From: Lineolata rhizophorae
Lineage: Eukaryota > Ascomycota > Dothideomycetes > Lineolatales > Lineolataceae
Length of the DNA: 64,000 nt
Assembly (NCBI GenBank): GCA_010093515.1
Contig: MU001675.1
Coordinates: 887,371 to 951,370, forward strand
Direction of reading: 5' to 3'
The translations under genes and the position numbers were made by a program. This document shows, in pieces, positions 35,322 through 46,621 of the stretch. Every line of letters begins with the position of its first letter. Within the stretch, counting starts at the first letter, position 1. The notes beneath the pieces were generated by a model. It was not told the DNA's origin and did no database searches. It worked only from the letters and a program-made list of their open reading frames with translations.

Positions 35322-36298
35322 TCAACTTGAAACAGGAAAGATGGAGTCCGCCTTGAATTGTGACTTGAAAATTCTAAATTCTTCGTCTGCTGCGTACCCG
35401 GGCTGATCGCTCTTGATCGCGAAAACAACATCGTTGAACACGCCTCTGAATTCTTCCTCTTCGAACAGTAGGTGCTTCCACAAGCTCGCAATCTCGCTCA
35501 CAGGATTTCCGAATACTGGTCCAGAGCCGAAAGGACCTAAGCAGATCCTCCTATGATGATAATAGGCCGCGATACGAAGGACAGTCTTCATTTTCAGCAG
35601 CATGAGGTCTCGCTCCATGTCGAATGCATATTTCTGAGTTGCCTCATCGATCTTTGGCCGGTGAACCGGAGAGACTGATATGACGGGTAGTGAACGGTAT
35701 CTCTCCCAGACCTGGTAATGGTCAGGGCCATCCCGGAACACGACTATACAAGTGGTGAATTTATTAGCTTCGGGATCCGGGGTGCAATCGAGAGTAACTA
35801 TCGTTGTTACGCACCGACGTTGGGTGAATATATTCCTCCACGCTGAGGTATGGGGTATTTTACTTCGTGATGCGGCCGAGTTAATGTTGGGACCAGGTTG
35901 CTTCGCCGAGCCAGGCATTCCTCTGGTCCCATGGTACCGGATTCCCAGTCTCCCCCTGGGCGTCTGTCGTGCGCCATGTTGAGAATTGGTATGGCCGTCT
36001 GATCTGGTGTGGCCTCTTCGTCTTGCCACAAGAAGGCGATATCCACAGGATAGCCATCGAACACAGCAACTCGCGGTCGTGGGAAAGGGGAACGTCCAAC
36101 GTTGACACGGATCGAATCTGAATCTGCAACTAGAACTGACGAAACTGGCCATTCCGGGTGCAAGTGCTCGACTCGTTGATGGTAAAACTTCTTTGCTTGT
36201 AGTGCTATTTCGGACGGTCTAGCTCGCCCGGGAGCCATGACGGAATTGAGCAGCAAAACCAGAAAAGCGACGAAACTGGAAAGCTGAAGAAATCCCAA
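35322..36298 (-). CDS. Microbial-type PARG / TIGR02452 family protein
   Basis: The family is the microbial-type poly(ADP-ribose) glycohydrolase (macrodomain) fold, predicted to remove ADP-ribose from proteins. Exons 36298-35815 and 35743-35322 give 301 residues; a second Met at 36238 would give 281. Marks are PILNMAHDRRPGGDWESGTM, MGPEECLARRSNL, YPIPQRGGIYSPNV then VVFRDGPDHYQVWERYRSLP, and RDLMLLKMKTVLRIAAYYHH with HRRICLGPFGSGPVFGNP. The catalytic loop reads GGD...PEE instead of the classical GGG...QEE, keeping both Glu residues. The first 20 residues (FLQLSSFVAFLVLLLNSV) are hydrophobic. They may be a real signal anchor, or a by-product if translation starts at the second Met, which begins MAPGRARPSEIA. 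Spacing to neighbours suggests an independent gene. Confidence 0.88.
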
Positions 36299-38089
36299 GC
36301 ACGCGTCGATTAGATGACTCGAAGATGCGAAAGCGGAAATGTCTTCATCTTAAGTATTCAAATCGCCGTGTTGATCGAGCATGTTGCGGTCGCGTTTCTA
36401 GAGCAAAAAAAAAGCGCGGCTGTTTGATGATGCTCAAGGAAAGGCATACAAACACAAATGAAGTGCAACGTTGGGCGACCACATCTAAGGCTAGGGGATG
36501 TGCATCGAACCGCAAAGCGCGCAATCGTGCAGCAAGGCATGTGGGGCGATCCAGTACGGCAACACGCATACAGATCCTGTAGTCAGCCCGGCTAGACCGA
36601 CACTCTTCACTGGCAAGCCACAATCTGGAGACGTTTTCAAAGAGCCACGCATTTGGCTAAAAGTCCCGTGCGGGTGAATCGTTCCAAGGACATTGCGGCT
36701 GATAGGTTTGAGACACCGCGGAGAAGGAAAGATGGCGTAGACACTTTCTCCATAGGGTTTGAGGTGGAACGCGAGTGTTTATTCCCAACGGGGGCCGAGG
36801 ACATATCTCCGGGACAGGTTCTAAATGATGGGAAAATGGGAATCCATTTTGACGGAATATTAAAAGGAGAGCAGTGACCCGAGGCAGGCGGTGTCTGTAT
36901 GGCCGAACGGCGCCCATGGAGAATGCATCTTATATGGCAGAACATTCACGAACAAGAGAACGGGCTGGGCCGTACAGCATAGCCGCTTGGCGCCGTGGAG
37001 AAATGCTTGTGGAGAACTTCCTTTTGCGGTTTCATGAAACTTAGAACTCATGCATAACTGGCTTTGGGCTGCCGTTGGACGCAAAGCTTGTGCGGCAGGC
37101 ACAACGGCCGCGCGGCGGAAGACCAGAGGTTCCGAAAGGAGAAGCGCCAAAAGACGTACAGATATGAGCCGGGCTGGCCGGGCGCAGAGTGCGCGCACAA
37201 GCAGTGGAGGGTGCCCGACATGGGCACGCAGAGGTCCCCTCGGGAAGCAGGAGCGGGAAACAAAACAGACGCAGGGCTGCTGCACTGAGGCCTTAGGCGG
37301 CGGACGGAAGGAGACAGACCGCCGGCCGGGGTGGAGAGGAAAGGGCTTGGTCAGAGGCGGGATGTACGTGTGCACAGAGAACTTAGCAACCTTACCAAAT
37401 CGTCGGGCGGAGGCGACACATGTGCGTACGTCGGCTATCGTGCGTTGCCTCAGCAGTCCTATCTGCGTAGGACGGAGTGGCTTCGACACGGAGGGGCCGC
37501 CAAGCCGATAGTGTCATCTGGGAGAGGAGGCACGAAGGAAAAGGATATAGAAGCACCGGCTAACGGGTGGCGGGCTATCGACAGGCGACTGGGGCTACGT
37601 GAGCAGTCATTATTAACAAGACGCCATGTAGGTGCTAGGTTAGTATCTGCGGAACCTAGGGGCGACAATAAAGGAGGGAAGGCGGAGCAGCTGCAGGAGG
37701 TGGAGGCGAACAGAAGCCAGGTCTTCGGGGAGGGGGGACGGCGGGCCCGGTCGGCGCAGGTACCCAGCACCCGAGTTTGGGCGAGGTGGTACCCGCCGGC
37801 GGGTCCCACCAGCAGCCGAACGGAGGGTCGCCGGCCCCGGCCGGGAATTCCCGGGCCGTGCGAGCACCGTGCCTACATCCCTCCCGCGCGGAAGCGCTTC
37901 CGTGCACTGCGTGACTGCGCACACCTGCTCACGGGATCTCCTGTCCACTGCTACCTCGCGACGTACACCAGCCCGCCATCTTGCAATCATTTGTTTCTCC
38001 TACAAGCTTGCAGATAGCAGCGGCAAACCCCTACCCTTGCGAGCTCGGCTTGCCGCCGCCTGACGCATCCGGCCCTCCCTACGCGCTCA
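36299..38089. promoter_or_regulatory. Divergent region PARG / SLM5, no gene seen
   Basis: This 1.8 kb stretch is GC-rich from about 37050. Overlapping open frames on both strands (for example 37331-38017 on +) have Arg/Gly-rich composition and no domain, so they are not called. It should include both promoters. The 250 bp just before the SLM5 start are pyrimidine-rich. Confidence 0.4.
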
Positions 38090-39926
38090 ATGCCGATGCG
38101 GCCATGCTGGAGGCGTGCCCAAGCGCAATGTCTCCTTCGCGCTTCACCTGACACCTTGAGCCGGCGATCTGCCCCTACTTTGATCCGTGTGCCACCGTTG
38201 TCAACCGTCAAGTCGTCTTCTACGTCTGCGGTCTCACCGATCCGGATATCATCTCTCCTCCGCTCTCAGTCCAGTGCCTCATCCGTAGGTCCAAATGCCA
38301 CTACTGTCTCCCCCTTGGTCTCTGTAAATGGCTTTGTGCGGTCCGTCAGAAAACACAAGCGTGTTGCCTTTGCCGCCATTGGCGATGGCTCCTCCCTGCA
38401 GCCGCTTCAGGTTGTCATGACGCCTGAGCATGCCAAAGAGTAGGTTGATTCCACAGTTTGCAGACCGACGCTCAAACGCGCATGCCCTCTAACGTCGACG
38501 GGATATCCATGTAGGCTTTCAACTGGATCCAGTGTTACAGTTGTAGGAAGGTGGCATCCTTCGCCATCCGGTAAGCTGCAGCAGTTCGAACTCCATGCTG
38601 AGGAAGTAAAAGTATTAGGAGAAAATGATTCCGAAGTATGTCTTCTGTCCGCAGAACTTCGCACTTGTTGCTAATCATTTGCAGGCCTATCCCCTTCAAA
38701 AGAAGTATCATACTCCCGATTTCCTCCGTACGATCCCGCACTTGCGTGCGCGTCTCCCGTACAATTCGTTGTTATTGCGGCTGAGATCACAGGTCATTGC
38801 ATCAGCCACTTCCTTCTTCGCAAGGAAAGACTTCGTACAGACGCACCCTCCAATCATCACTTCTTCAGATTGCGAAGGTGCAGGTGAGGTCTTTTCCGTC
38901 ACAATGTCACCTAAAAGCAGCGTTCATAGTGAGAGCTCTATCAAGCTAGTCACTAAACAGGCTGAGAATTTCTTCAACTCACCTAAATATCTGACCGTTT
39001 CTTCACAACTTCACCTAGAGGCCTTAGCTCAGTCCGTTGGGAGCGTATGGACGCTCTCTCCAACATTCCGAGCGGAGAAAAGTGACACTCCTCGGCACTT
39101 GAGCGAATTTTATATGCTAGAAGCTGAAATCAGCTTCATAGAGAAACTAGACTTTCTCATGGACGTGGTCGAGGATTTTCTGAAAGACACAACTTCGCAA
39201 CTGCTGTCGTCAGATATAGGCAAAGAACTACTCAGCGCGAGGCCAAAAGAAACGGAAATTACGGGCGACGATCCTGATATTTCGAGAGAAGCACTGAGCC
39301 AGCGGTGGCAGAACCTGGCGGCCGGATTATGGCCCCGAATTCCATTCGTCGATGCTATATCTTGGCTGGAGAAATGTCGCCTGGAAGGCAAAGCAAATTT
39401 CGAGTTCGAACCATCTTTCGAGGAAGGCATCCAAGCTGAGCATGAAAAATACCTAGCGAGTAGTATTGGGAAGAACGGCCCTATTTTCGTCACTGATTAC
39501 CCTCGTCATCTGAAACCATTTTATATGGCACCGTCGTCGACTGGCTCGAGCCATACGGATACCAGATCTACTGTAGCATGTTTCGATCTGCTCATTCCAG
39601 ATACGTGCGAGTTGGTCGGTGGTTCGATGCGCGAGCATCGCTTGGAAAATCTTATGGGAGCGATGCAACTCCACGGCCTTCTGAACAAGCCAAAACAGAG
39701 CGAGGAGCCTGTGATTTCCGAGAGAGCCGACGGAGAGACCGCAAGCCCACATGCTGCGGCTTCTCACACGGATTTGGAGTGGTACATCGATCTGCGACGA
39801 TTCGGCAGTGTGCCACACGGCGGGTTCGGGATCGGTTTCGACCGACTGCTCAGCCACTTGTCCGGAGTGCCCAACCTACGAGAGATCGTTTCATTCCCTA
39901 GGTGGTACGGGCGGTGTGAGTGTTGA
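38090..39926 (+). CDS. SLM5: Mitochondrial asparaginyl-tRNA synthetase
   Basis: This class IIb synthetase charges mitochondrial tRNA-Asn. Exons 38090-38439, 38515-38635 and 38685-39926 give 570 residues. The N-terminus (MPMRPCWRRAQAQCLLRASP) is Arg-rich and lacks acidic residues, as a mitochondrial presequence should. The OB-fold anticodon domain holds VNGFVRSVRKHKRVAFAAIG and is completed across the small second exon (STGSSVTVVGRWHPSPSG). The catalytic domain shows YPLQKKYHTPDFLRTIPHLR, motif 2 (LSPTFRAEKSDTPRHLSEFY), YPRHLKPFYM, ELVGGSMREHRLENL and motif 3 (HGGFGIGFDRLLSHL). Both introns close in frame and rebuild conserved text. The family call is secure. Confidence 0.95.
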
Positions 39927-40967
39927 GCCCTCACCCTCGGCACGGGAAAACGACACTCTCTGAGGTACCAGTCGCATTGCGGACGGGGCTTGCCGCCCTG
40001 TGCGACAAGCCGGCAACGGTTGCCGCGCGTCTTGTCCTTTGCATTCCATTTTCGCTCTCGCTAGAATTCTTGTAATCCTTTGCCCCTCTGTGTTTGTATA
40101 CCGTAGTCGTCCATGAACTTTATTCCTGTGGCTCGCAGCTTTCAAGGCTGCGCTCGCCTGGGATTTTACTATTCCCGCGCGGTTGATGGCGGGTCCCAGG
40201 GCTGACATCGGGCGAGCCAAGATTGGGACCTCATTGGCGAAGGATCCTGCCGCCTCGCGGTTGTGCTCTCCTAGAAAAATAATGGAGAGAGAAGTTGAAC
40301 GAGAGCAGCATACTTCTTGTACTTCTACTTTGTAATATACGACGAGGGTTTCCAATGACCGTATAAAAGACGAGCGAAAGGCGACCAGGGTTCTGATTGG
40401 ATGGAGCGCAAGTATCGCACCTAGCCCATGAGAATCACCAGTTCATTGACACTTCAAATGAAGCGTCAAAACTTTTCGTTCGTCTCGCTAATCAGTTACC
40501 ATCGCGAGAGCTACAGCTGAAGAGAAGAAAATGGGACCTTGGTAAGGTCGGCGGAAGAGGTGCGATTACGGTGTCGCCAGGGTCTGGGCTCCGCCGGCTT
40601 CGGCAATCTGGGGGCTCGGAGCTCCGAACCCTCGGAGACAGCGCTACCGTTGCGGCGGCGTCACAACGTGCCGACCTAACATGTCTTTCGAAGCCAAAAG
40701 TCAACTCGCCCAACCTTACCAGGTCTTCTACCTACCGCCACCCCCCTCCTTCCCGACCACCACCACGATCTTCCTCCCACCCGCGGTAACGTGCGCGCAA
40801 CCTTTCAGCTTCTTCGCACGTCGCTGATCTGGTGCCCTCCACGTCGTCACGGCTCCTCCGCGCACATCCTCTCCCTCTCACCGCCGACCACTCTCGCAAA
40901 GCTATCGAGCAGAGCTTCATTAAGGAACGGACCGCTGCGCATCTAGCGCGGTGGTGGGCGGCGGGTC
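39927..40967. promoter_or_regulatory. Intergenic region before mitoferrin gene
   Basis: This 1 kb stretch lies between tandem genes SLM5 and MRS3/4, both on +. A TATAAAAG-like word lies at 40362, about 600 bp before the next start codon. A C/T-rich leader occupies about 40720-40900. No coding region is recognised. Confidence 0.4.
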
Positions 40968-42431
40968 ATGGCCGCGCATGACCCCATCCCCGTCGAAGAG
41001 CTCGAGTACGAGTAAGTTCTTGCCTCCAGCCATGCTTTGTAAAAGGTTGCTTGAAGACTGTTCCTGACCTGGCCAAAAAGCTATGAGTCTCTCCCGCCAA
41101 ACTTTTCGCTCACGGCCAACATGATGGCCGGCGCCTTCGCGGGCATCGCCGTACGTCCCGCCCTTGCCCGCCGGCGCGTCGCGCGCCCGTGCCGAAGAAT
41201 CTGCGGTATTTACTAACACGGCAGCAGGAACATTCGGTGATGTACCCGATCGATCTGCTCAAGGTAAGCTGCTCTGCCCTACCACCCATTCTAGCCAGCG
41301 GGAAATATTAGCGAGGTTTCGACCTGGGCTATTTTGAGCACGACGCGGCTAACAAAGCGTGATTGTTGGTATAGACGAGGATGCAGATCGTGAACCCGTC
41401 CCCGACCGCCGTATATTCCGGCCTCTCGAATGCGATGGTCACCATATCTCGGGCGGAGGGCTTCCGCACGCTTTGGCGCGGCCTGTCCAGCGTCGTCCTT
41501 GGAGCCGGTCAGTTCTTGCTTGATCCGTACACCATCGAATGAAGGAAGGGCTTGGCATTGACTGAAATTCGCGCAGGCCCGGCCCACGCGGTCTACTTCG
41601 CTACCTATGAGACGGTCAAGCACGCCATGGGCGGAAACCAGGGCGGGAGTGACGAGCATCACCCGCTCGCAGCTGGTACGTTGACGGCGCGGATTGGTAG
41701 ATGGTAGAAATTGCGCTGACATTTAGCCTCGCAGCTTCGAGCGGCGCCGCCGCGACGATCGCGAGCGACGCGCTCATGAATCCCTTCGACGGTGGGTCCC
41801 TGGCGCAAATCGTTTACGCTCCCACAAGAGCTATCACTAACAAAATCCTACAGTGATCAAGCAGCGCATGCAGGTGCACGGCTCGAGCTACCGGTCGATT
41901 TTCCACTGTATGAGCTCCGTCTTCCGCCGCGAGGGCTTCACAGCCTTCTATGTCTCATACCCGACCACACTATGCATGACGGTGCCCTTCACGGCGCTCC
42001 AATTCATGGCCTACGAGTCGTTGTCGAAGACGTTCAACCCCTCCGGACGCTACGATCCGTACACGCACTGCGCGGCCGGCGGACTCGCAGGTGGATTTGC
42101 CGCAGGACTCACCACCCCGCTCGACGTGGTCAAGACGCTGCTCCAGACACGCGGCACGGCGACGGACGCGGAGATAAGGAACGCGCGGGGCTTATGGAAC
42201 GCAGCGGGCATCATCAAGAGGCGCGACGGGTATAAGGGTTTCTTCCGAGGCCTGAAGCCTCGTATAATCACTACGATGCCGAGCACGGCGATTTGTTGGT
42301 AAGTGGCTGCATGCGTGTTTGACCTTGTGATACATACGGAAGCTTCAGTTAACCAGGGACACTTAAATAGGTCTGCGTATGAAATGGCGAAGGCGTTTTT
42401 CATAGCGCGCAATGAACGCTATGCATCATAG
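40968..42431 (+). CDS. MRS4: Mitoferrin, mitochondrial iron carrier (MRS3/MRS4)
   Basis: This inner-membrane carrier of the SLC25 family imports ferrous iron for Fe-S cluster and haem synthesis. Eight exons (40968-41011, 41081-41150, 41228-41263, 41375-41507, 41577-41675, 41735-41791, 41854-42298, 42371-42431) give 314 residues. All three carrier repeats are present with Px[DE]xx[KR] signatures: MYPIDLLKTRMQ, MNPFDVIKQRMQVHG and TTPLDVVKTLLQTRG. Mitoferrin marks are MAGAFAGIAEHSVMYPIDLL and GLSSVVLGAGPAHAVYFATY. The second also marks the exon 4/5 junction. The gene is unusually intron-rich for this window, with seven introns in 1.46 kb. Confidence 0.94.
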
Positions 42432-43444
42432 CGGCCGCAGCCTCCCTTTTTGCCTTCTCCTTTGCTTTTAGCGAAGACAAGGCTGGGGTAGATTCAATCG
42501 GTTCACAGGCGCAGGGGATGTAGTAAATGGGTGCTATGCTTTCGTCCGTCCTTGGTTTGTCGGGAGGACAAAGTAGGCAAGAAGAGCCTTTCTCTTCACG
42601 GGAAAAGAGAGAAGGTGCAGGTAGTTGCGGTAACGGTTTCTCTCACGTTAGTGTGCCCGACCTGATGCTAGTGACAAAAGGGGACGTGCGTGAGTTGATA
42701 TCAACGGAGCCTTTTCCCCTACAAGCGGCCATTTTATTTCTCTCCTTGTCTCCCGCGAGTTTTGGGTACGGGATATGTACAGGGTTTACCCTTTTTGTTT
42801 TCTGCTGTTATTACTATCATAGATTTCGTCCGCGATCAATGCCATGGAAGGGCGTGTGTCATGGATTTGGTCTTTTCGCAGTTCGGCAGTGTCAAAAGGA
42901 CACAAGCAGATTCCTAGGGTCTCTAGTCTGGGTTTTGTTTTAGCCAGGAACTGAACAGCGTGGGCGTTTTTCATTTTCTATGCTTGACGGGCTCATCTTT
43001 GTTTCTCTTCTCACTCAACGAAGGGAGAGCTGTGTAATTCTAGAGCGAGTTGGAAAAAAAATGATGGGCAAAGGAGTGAATGTTTTAAATTTCAAGTTGG
43101 TATTGGCTGCACGAGGTCGAATCGGGCTGACAGGACTAGTGATCAGATGAGGCTGTCCACGGGTGCTGCTAGACGCCGAAGTGGTGACTACGTAGTACTG
43201 GGAGTTGTCAGCCTCACCAAGCGCGCTGCGCGGCTAGCGACGTCAGCGGGCTGGTCGGGCGAGGCTCCCCCACCGGCGCCAAGCACCGCCGCCTCTGCTC
43301 TGTCCCACCGCCGGCCAAGCTAGCGCCAGCGGCTCTCCTCCATCTGCATTTCCTCCCCACGCACCAAAAGAGCGCCTTTGAAGAGGGAAGAACTCCCACG
43401 ACGGCCCGCAGCCCCGTTCGGCCCAGAATGCGCCATCTCTGTCC
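42432..43444. other. Intergenic region, no gene seen
   Basis: This 1 kb stretch lies between tandem + genes. It contains the word TACGTAGTAC at 43189-43198, about 250 bp before the next start codon. The frame at 42527-42943 has no recognisable domain. Confidence 0.45.
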
Positions 43445-46155
43445 ATGATGCGGCCAAAGACGTGGTCCGCTCTGGACAAGACGTATCAAGATTGCCTGCA
43501 GCTGTGCACCACAGCCGTTTACTTCGAGGGACAGGTGCGTCGCTACCATTCCGCCTTCTTCACCTCACCCCGTTCCGTCCACTTCGCATTCACGCATTTC
43601 TTTTCGGTTCACCACAAGCTAATCATGACCTCCATTCCCGCCCTCGACAGAACAACGAGGCTGAAGCCCTGCGATTCTGGCGGTCTGCCCTCGACCAGAT
43701 CTACTACCACAATGCCTACCGCGTGCCACGCGACTACCGCCCCGCCAGCGAGACTGAGAAGGCGCTACAAGACAGTCTGCGAGAGATGGAGCTGCAGTGC
43801 AAGGAGCGCGTCGACCTGCTCGAGGCCCTGCGCGAGAGCCGCAACGACGCGAGCCAGGTCTCCCCGTCCGCGTCTAGCTCCGACCCGGCTACCGCGAGCG
43901 CCTCGACGGGCCGGCTGCAGCCCCAGCCGCACCAATATCCGCCGTACCTGCAGCAACAACAACAGCAACAGCGTTTCTCGGCGCCTCAGAGCCCCAGCGA
44001 GGGAATGCCCGGCTGGCTAGGCGACGGCACCATACCCCCTGTAGCCTACTCGGACATCTCACGCCCCCCGCCGCTCCCGCACCGCCCCGCCATGCTCTCG
44101 CGCCACTCCTCTGGCAACAACAGCGCCGACCCCACCAACAATAACAAGAACTACCTGCAGCTGCAGCAGCAGCAAGGCGGACGCTCACAGAGCCTGCCCC
44201 AAAATTCCAGCTCGTCGACGCTCGCTGCCTCAAGCCAGAAACCATCGCGCACGCCCTCACCAGAGAAGAAAACGGGACTGCTGCGCACACTACGCACGGG
44301 CGGCAAGGACGGCCGCCACGACCGGCGCATGCCCAACACGCTTAAGCCGCGGCAGCCGCCTGCAGCAGCCAAGGCGGCGAGCCAGGCTTGGGGCGTCACC
44401 GCGGGGCTGCCGCCGGTATCGCGGAGATTTGTGACCAGCGGGCCGCCCACTGTAACGACGACGGGAGAGAAGGAATTGCCCCTGCCTCCACAATCGTTGC
44501 TCGTGGGCGCGGCTTCAAGCTCCTCGTTGAACGTGGATGCGGCGAGCGCGCACGACGCCGGACAGGATGCAAGGACTAGGAGCCTTGATTCGGCGAGTAA
44601 GGGAGAGAGAGCAGCGGCTCAGGCGAAGCGGAACTACAGAGAGAAAGAGAGGCAGAAGCCCTCGCGGAGCTTCGATATCCCGAGGAAAGATCAAGAGCGG
44701 GTGCGGGAGCGGACGCCAAGGCCGAAGGCGTCGGGGATACAGCCCGACGATTTGGCAGCCAAGTCGGCGTCGCGGGCGCTCAGACTCGACGCGACTGTCC
44801 CAGCGGCTGGGAGAGGACCAGGGAACAATCCGGCAAGGAAAGGGGCTGTGAAGAGGCATGATGTTGGTGTGGGTAGCTCGAGGCCGACTAGAGTGCCGAA
44901 TGCACGAGATTCATCGCCTCCGCTGTCAGACAGCAGCGGCGAGGAGCCCGACAACGCGCCAAAAAGGCCGCGAGGTCGACAGCCACCCCGCGTCCATGCG
45001 CAACACGAGCCCAGCTCCGAGCCCGGCACGCCTTCCTCGGAAGAGGATGTGGCAGCCGCCGAGTCGGACGAGCAGCCGGAGGATTACGAGAGCCCTGCGG
45101 ACAAGGCGTGGAAGGCCCGCGTTGACCACGCCATGCGGCACCTGCCACGCAGCGTCGACGAGACAGCGGCCCGGCAGATCGTCAACGAGATCGTGATCCA
45201 AGGCGACGACGTGCGGTGGGACGACATCGCCGGGCTGACGGCGGCCAAGGCGGCGCTCAAAGAGGCGGTCGTGTACCCCTTCCTCCGGCCCGACCTGTTC
45301 TCGGGCCTGCGCGAGCCGGCCCGCGGCATGCTCCTCTTCGGTCCGCCCGGCACGGGCAAGACGATGCTGGCCCGGGCCGTAGCGACCGAGTCGCGCAGCA
45401 CCTTCTTCGCCATCTCGGCCAGTTCGCTGACGAGCAAGTTCCTAGGTGAGAGCGAGAAGCTGGTGCGGGCGCTATTCGCGTTGGCGCGCGCTCTCGCGCC
45501 CGCCATCATCTTCGTCGACGAGATCGACTCGCTGCTCTCGTCTCGCGGCAATGCGGCCGGCGAGCACGAGGCATCGCGACGCATCAAGACCGAGTTCCTC
45601 ATCCAGTGGAGCGACCTCGCAAAGGCGGCGGCGGGGCGCGAGCCGACGGAGCGCGACAAGGAGCGCGGCGACGCCAGCCGCGTGCTCGTGCTCGCGGCCA
45701 CCAACATGCCCTGGGCCATCGATGAGGCGGCCAGGCGCAGGTTCGTGCGCAGGCAGTACATCCCGTTGCCGGAGGAGGACGTAAGGATGCAGCAGTTGCG
45801 CACGCTGCTGGGCCATCAGAAGCATGAGGTTAGCGAAGAGGAGATGAAGGAGTTGGTCAGGCTGACGGACGGTAAGTTGCGCGCTTCTCTCCCGCTGCAG
45901 ACGAGAGATAGGCGGAACTAACATTGTCTGACAGGCTTCTCTGGCTCTGACATCACAGCCCTGGCCAAGGACGCGGCCATGGGCCCGCTGCGCAGCCTCG
46001 GCGAGCGCCTCCTCGAAATGTCGATGGACGAAATCAGACCTATCCGGTTCGAGGACTTCCAGGCTAGCCTAGCCAACATACGGCCGAGCGTCAGCAAGCA
46101 GGGGCTCAAGCAGTTTGAGGCCTGGGCCAAGGAATTTGGAGAGCGCGGCGGCTGA
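43445..46155 (+). CDS. SAP1: AAA ATPase of the meiotic/Vps4 clade, SAP1/YTA6-like
   Basis: This is an AAA-type ATPase related to spastin, katanin and yeast Sap1/Yta6. Exons 43445-43534, 43651-45871 and 45935-46155 give 843 residues. The N-terminal helices (MMRPKTWSALDKTYQDCLQL; NNEAEALRFWRSALDQIYYH) form a MIT-like bundle split by intron 1. About 450 low-complexity residues with Gln, Ser, Pro and basic runs follow. The AAA domain includes VRWDDIAGLTAAKAALKEAV, Walker A GPPGTGKT (594-601), Walker B IIFVDEID (649-656), AATNMPWAIDEAARRRFVRR with the arginine fingers, and GFSGSDITALAKDAAMGPLR. The Vps4-clade C-terminal helix ends FEAWAKEFGERGG. The ATPase looks intact. Its substrate is not deducible. 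Confidence 0.92.
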
Positions 46156-46621
46156 GGGAAGTGGTGAAGCAGAGGGATATGGCGCGTGGGTTGGGTTCTC
46201 CAGGTGTTGTATTTGCCCATTTCGGGTGAGAGCATGCATGGCGCACGCATTGGGTAAAGGCATCGAATTCGGGTTCAAAGGGAGCATACACATGGAAATG
46301 AACTGAGATGGCTTCTCGGTATTCTTCTTAACAATGGTGCTACGATTGTGGTTTGTATGATCTAGGGCACTTCGCCCGCCCCCGCCGCTAGCTATATTAT
46401 CGTATCACGACCATACCAACGCAGAGATATGGTGGTACGTTTTCTTTCCCCTTTTTTCTCCTTTTACTTTTCCTTTTCCAGTGTATGAGCCTGTTCTATT
46501 TATGCGCGAAAAGCATCAATCAACGGAGTCAATCAATTAAGCGAGCATTCGTCCTAGGTGGGATTGCTACAACTACGACAATCGAATCGTCAAACTTTCG
46601 AAACTAAATCCTGCTAAACCA
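46156..46621. other. Intergenic, convergent 3' ends
   Basis: This short AT-rich stretch separates the 3' ends of the AAA gene (+) and FluG (-). I see nothing else in it. Confidence 0.5.

Noticed and set aside
37331-38017. 228-codon plus-strand frame before SLM5
   Set aside because: It has an Arg/Gly/Pro-rich translation and overlaps similar frames on the other strand, and no domain or start context supports it.
43378-43650. Continuous frame from 43378 into the AAA gene without intron
   Set aside because: Splicing 43534 to 43651 rebuilds a MIT-like helical pair starting at ATG 43445; the read-through sequence is Phe/Arg/Pro-rich and intron-like.
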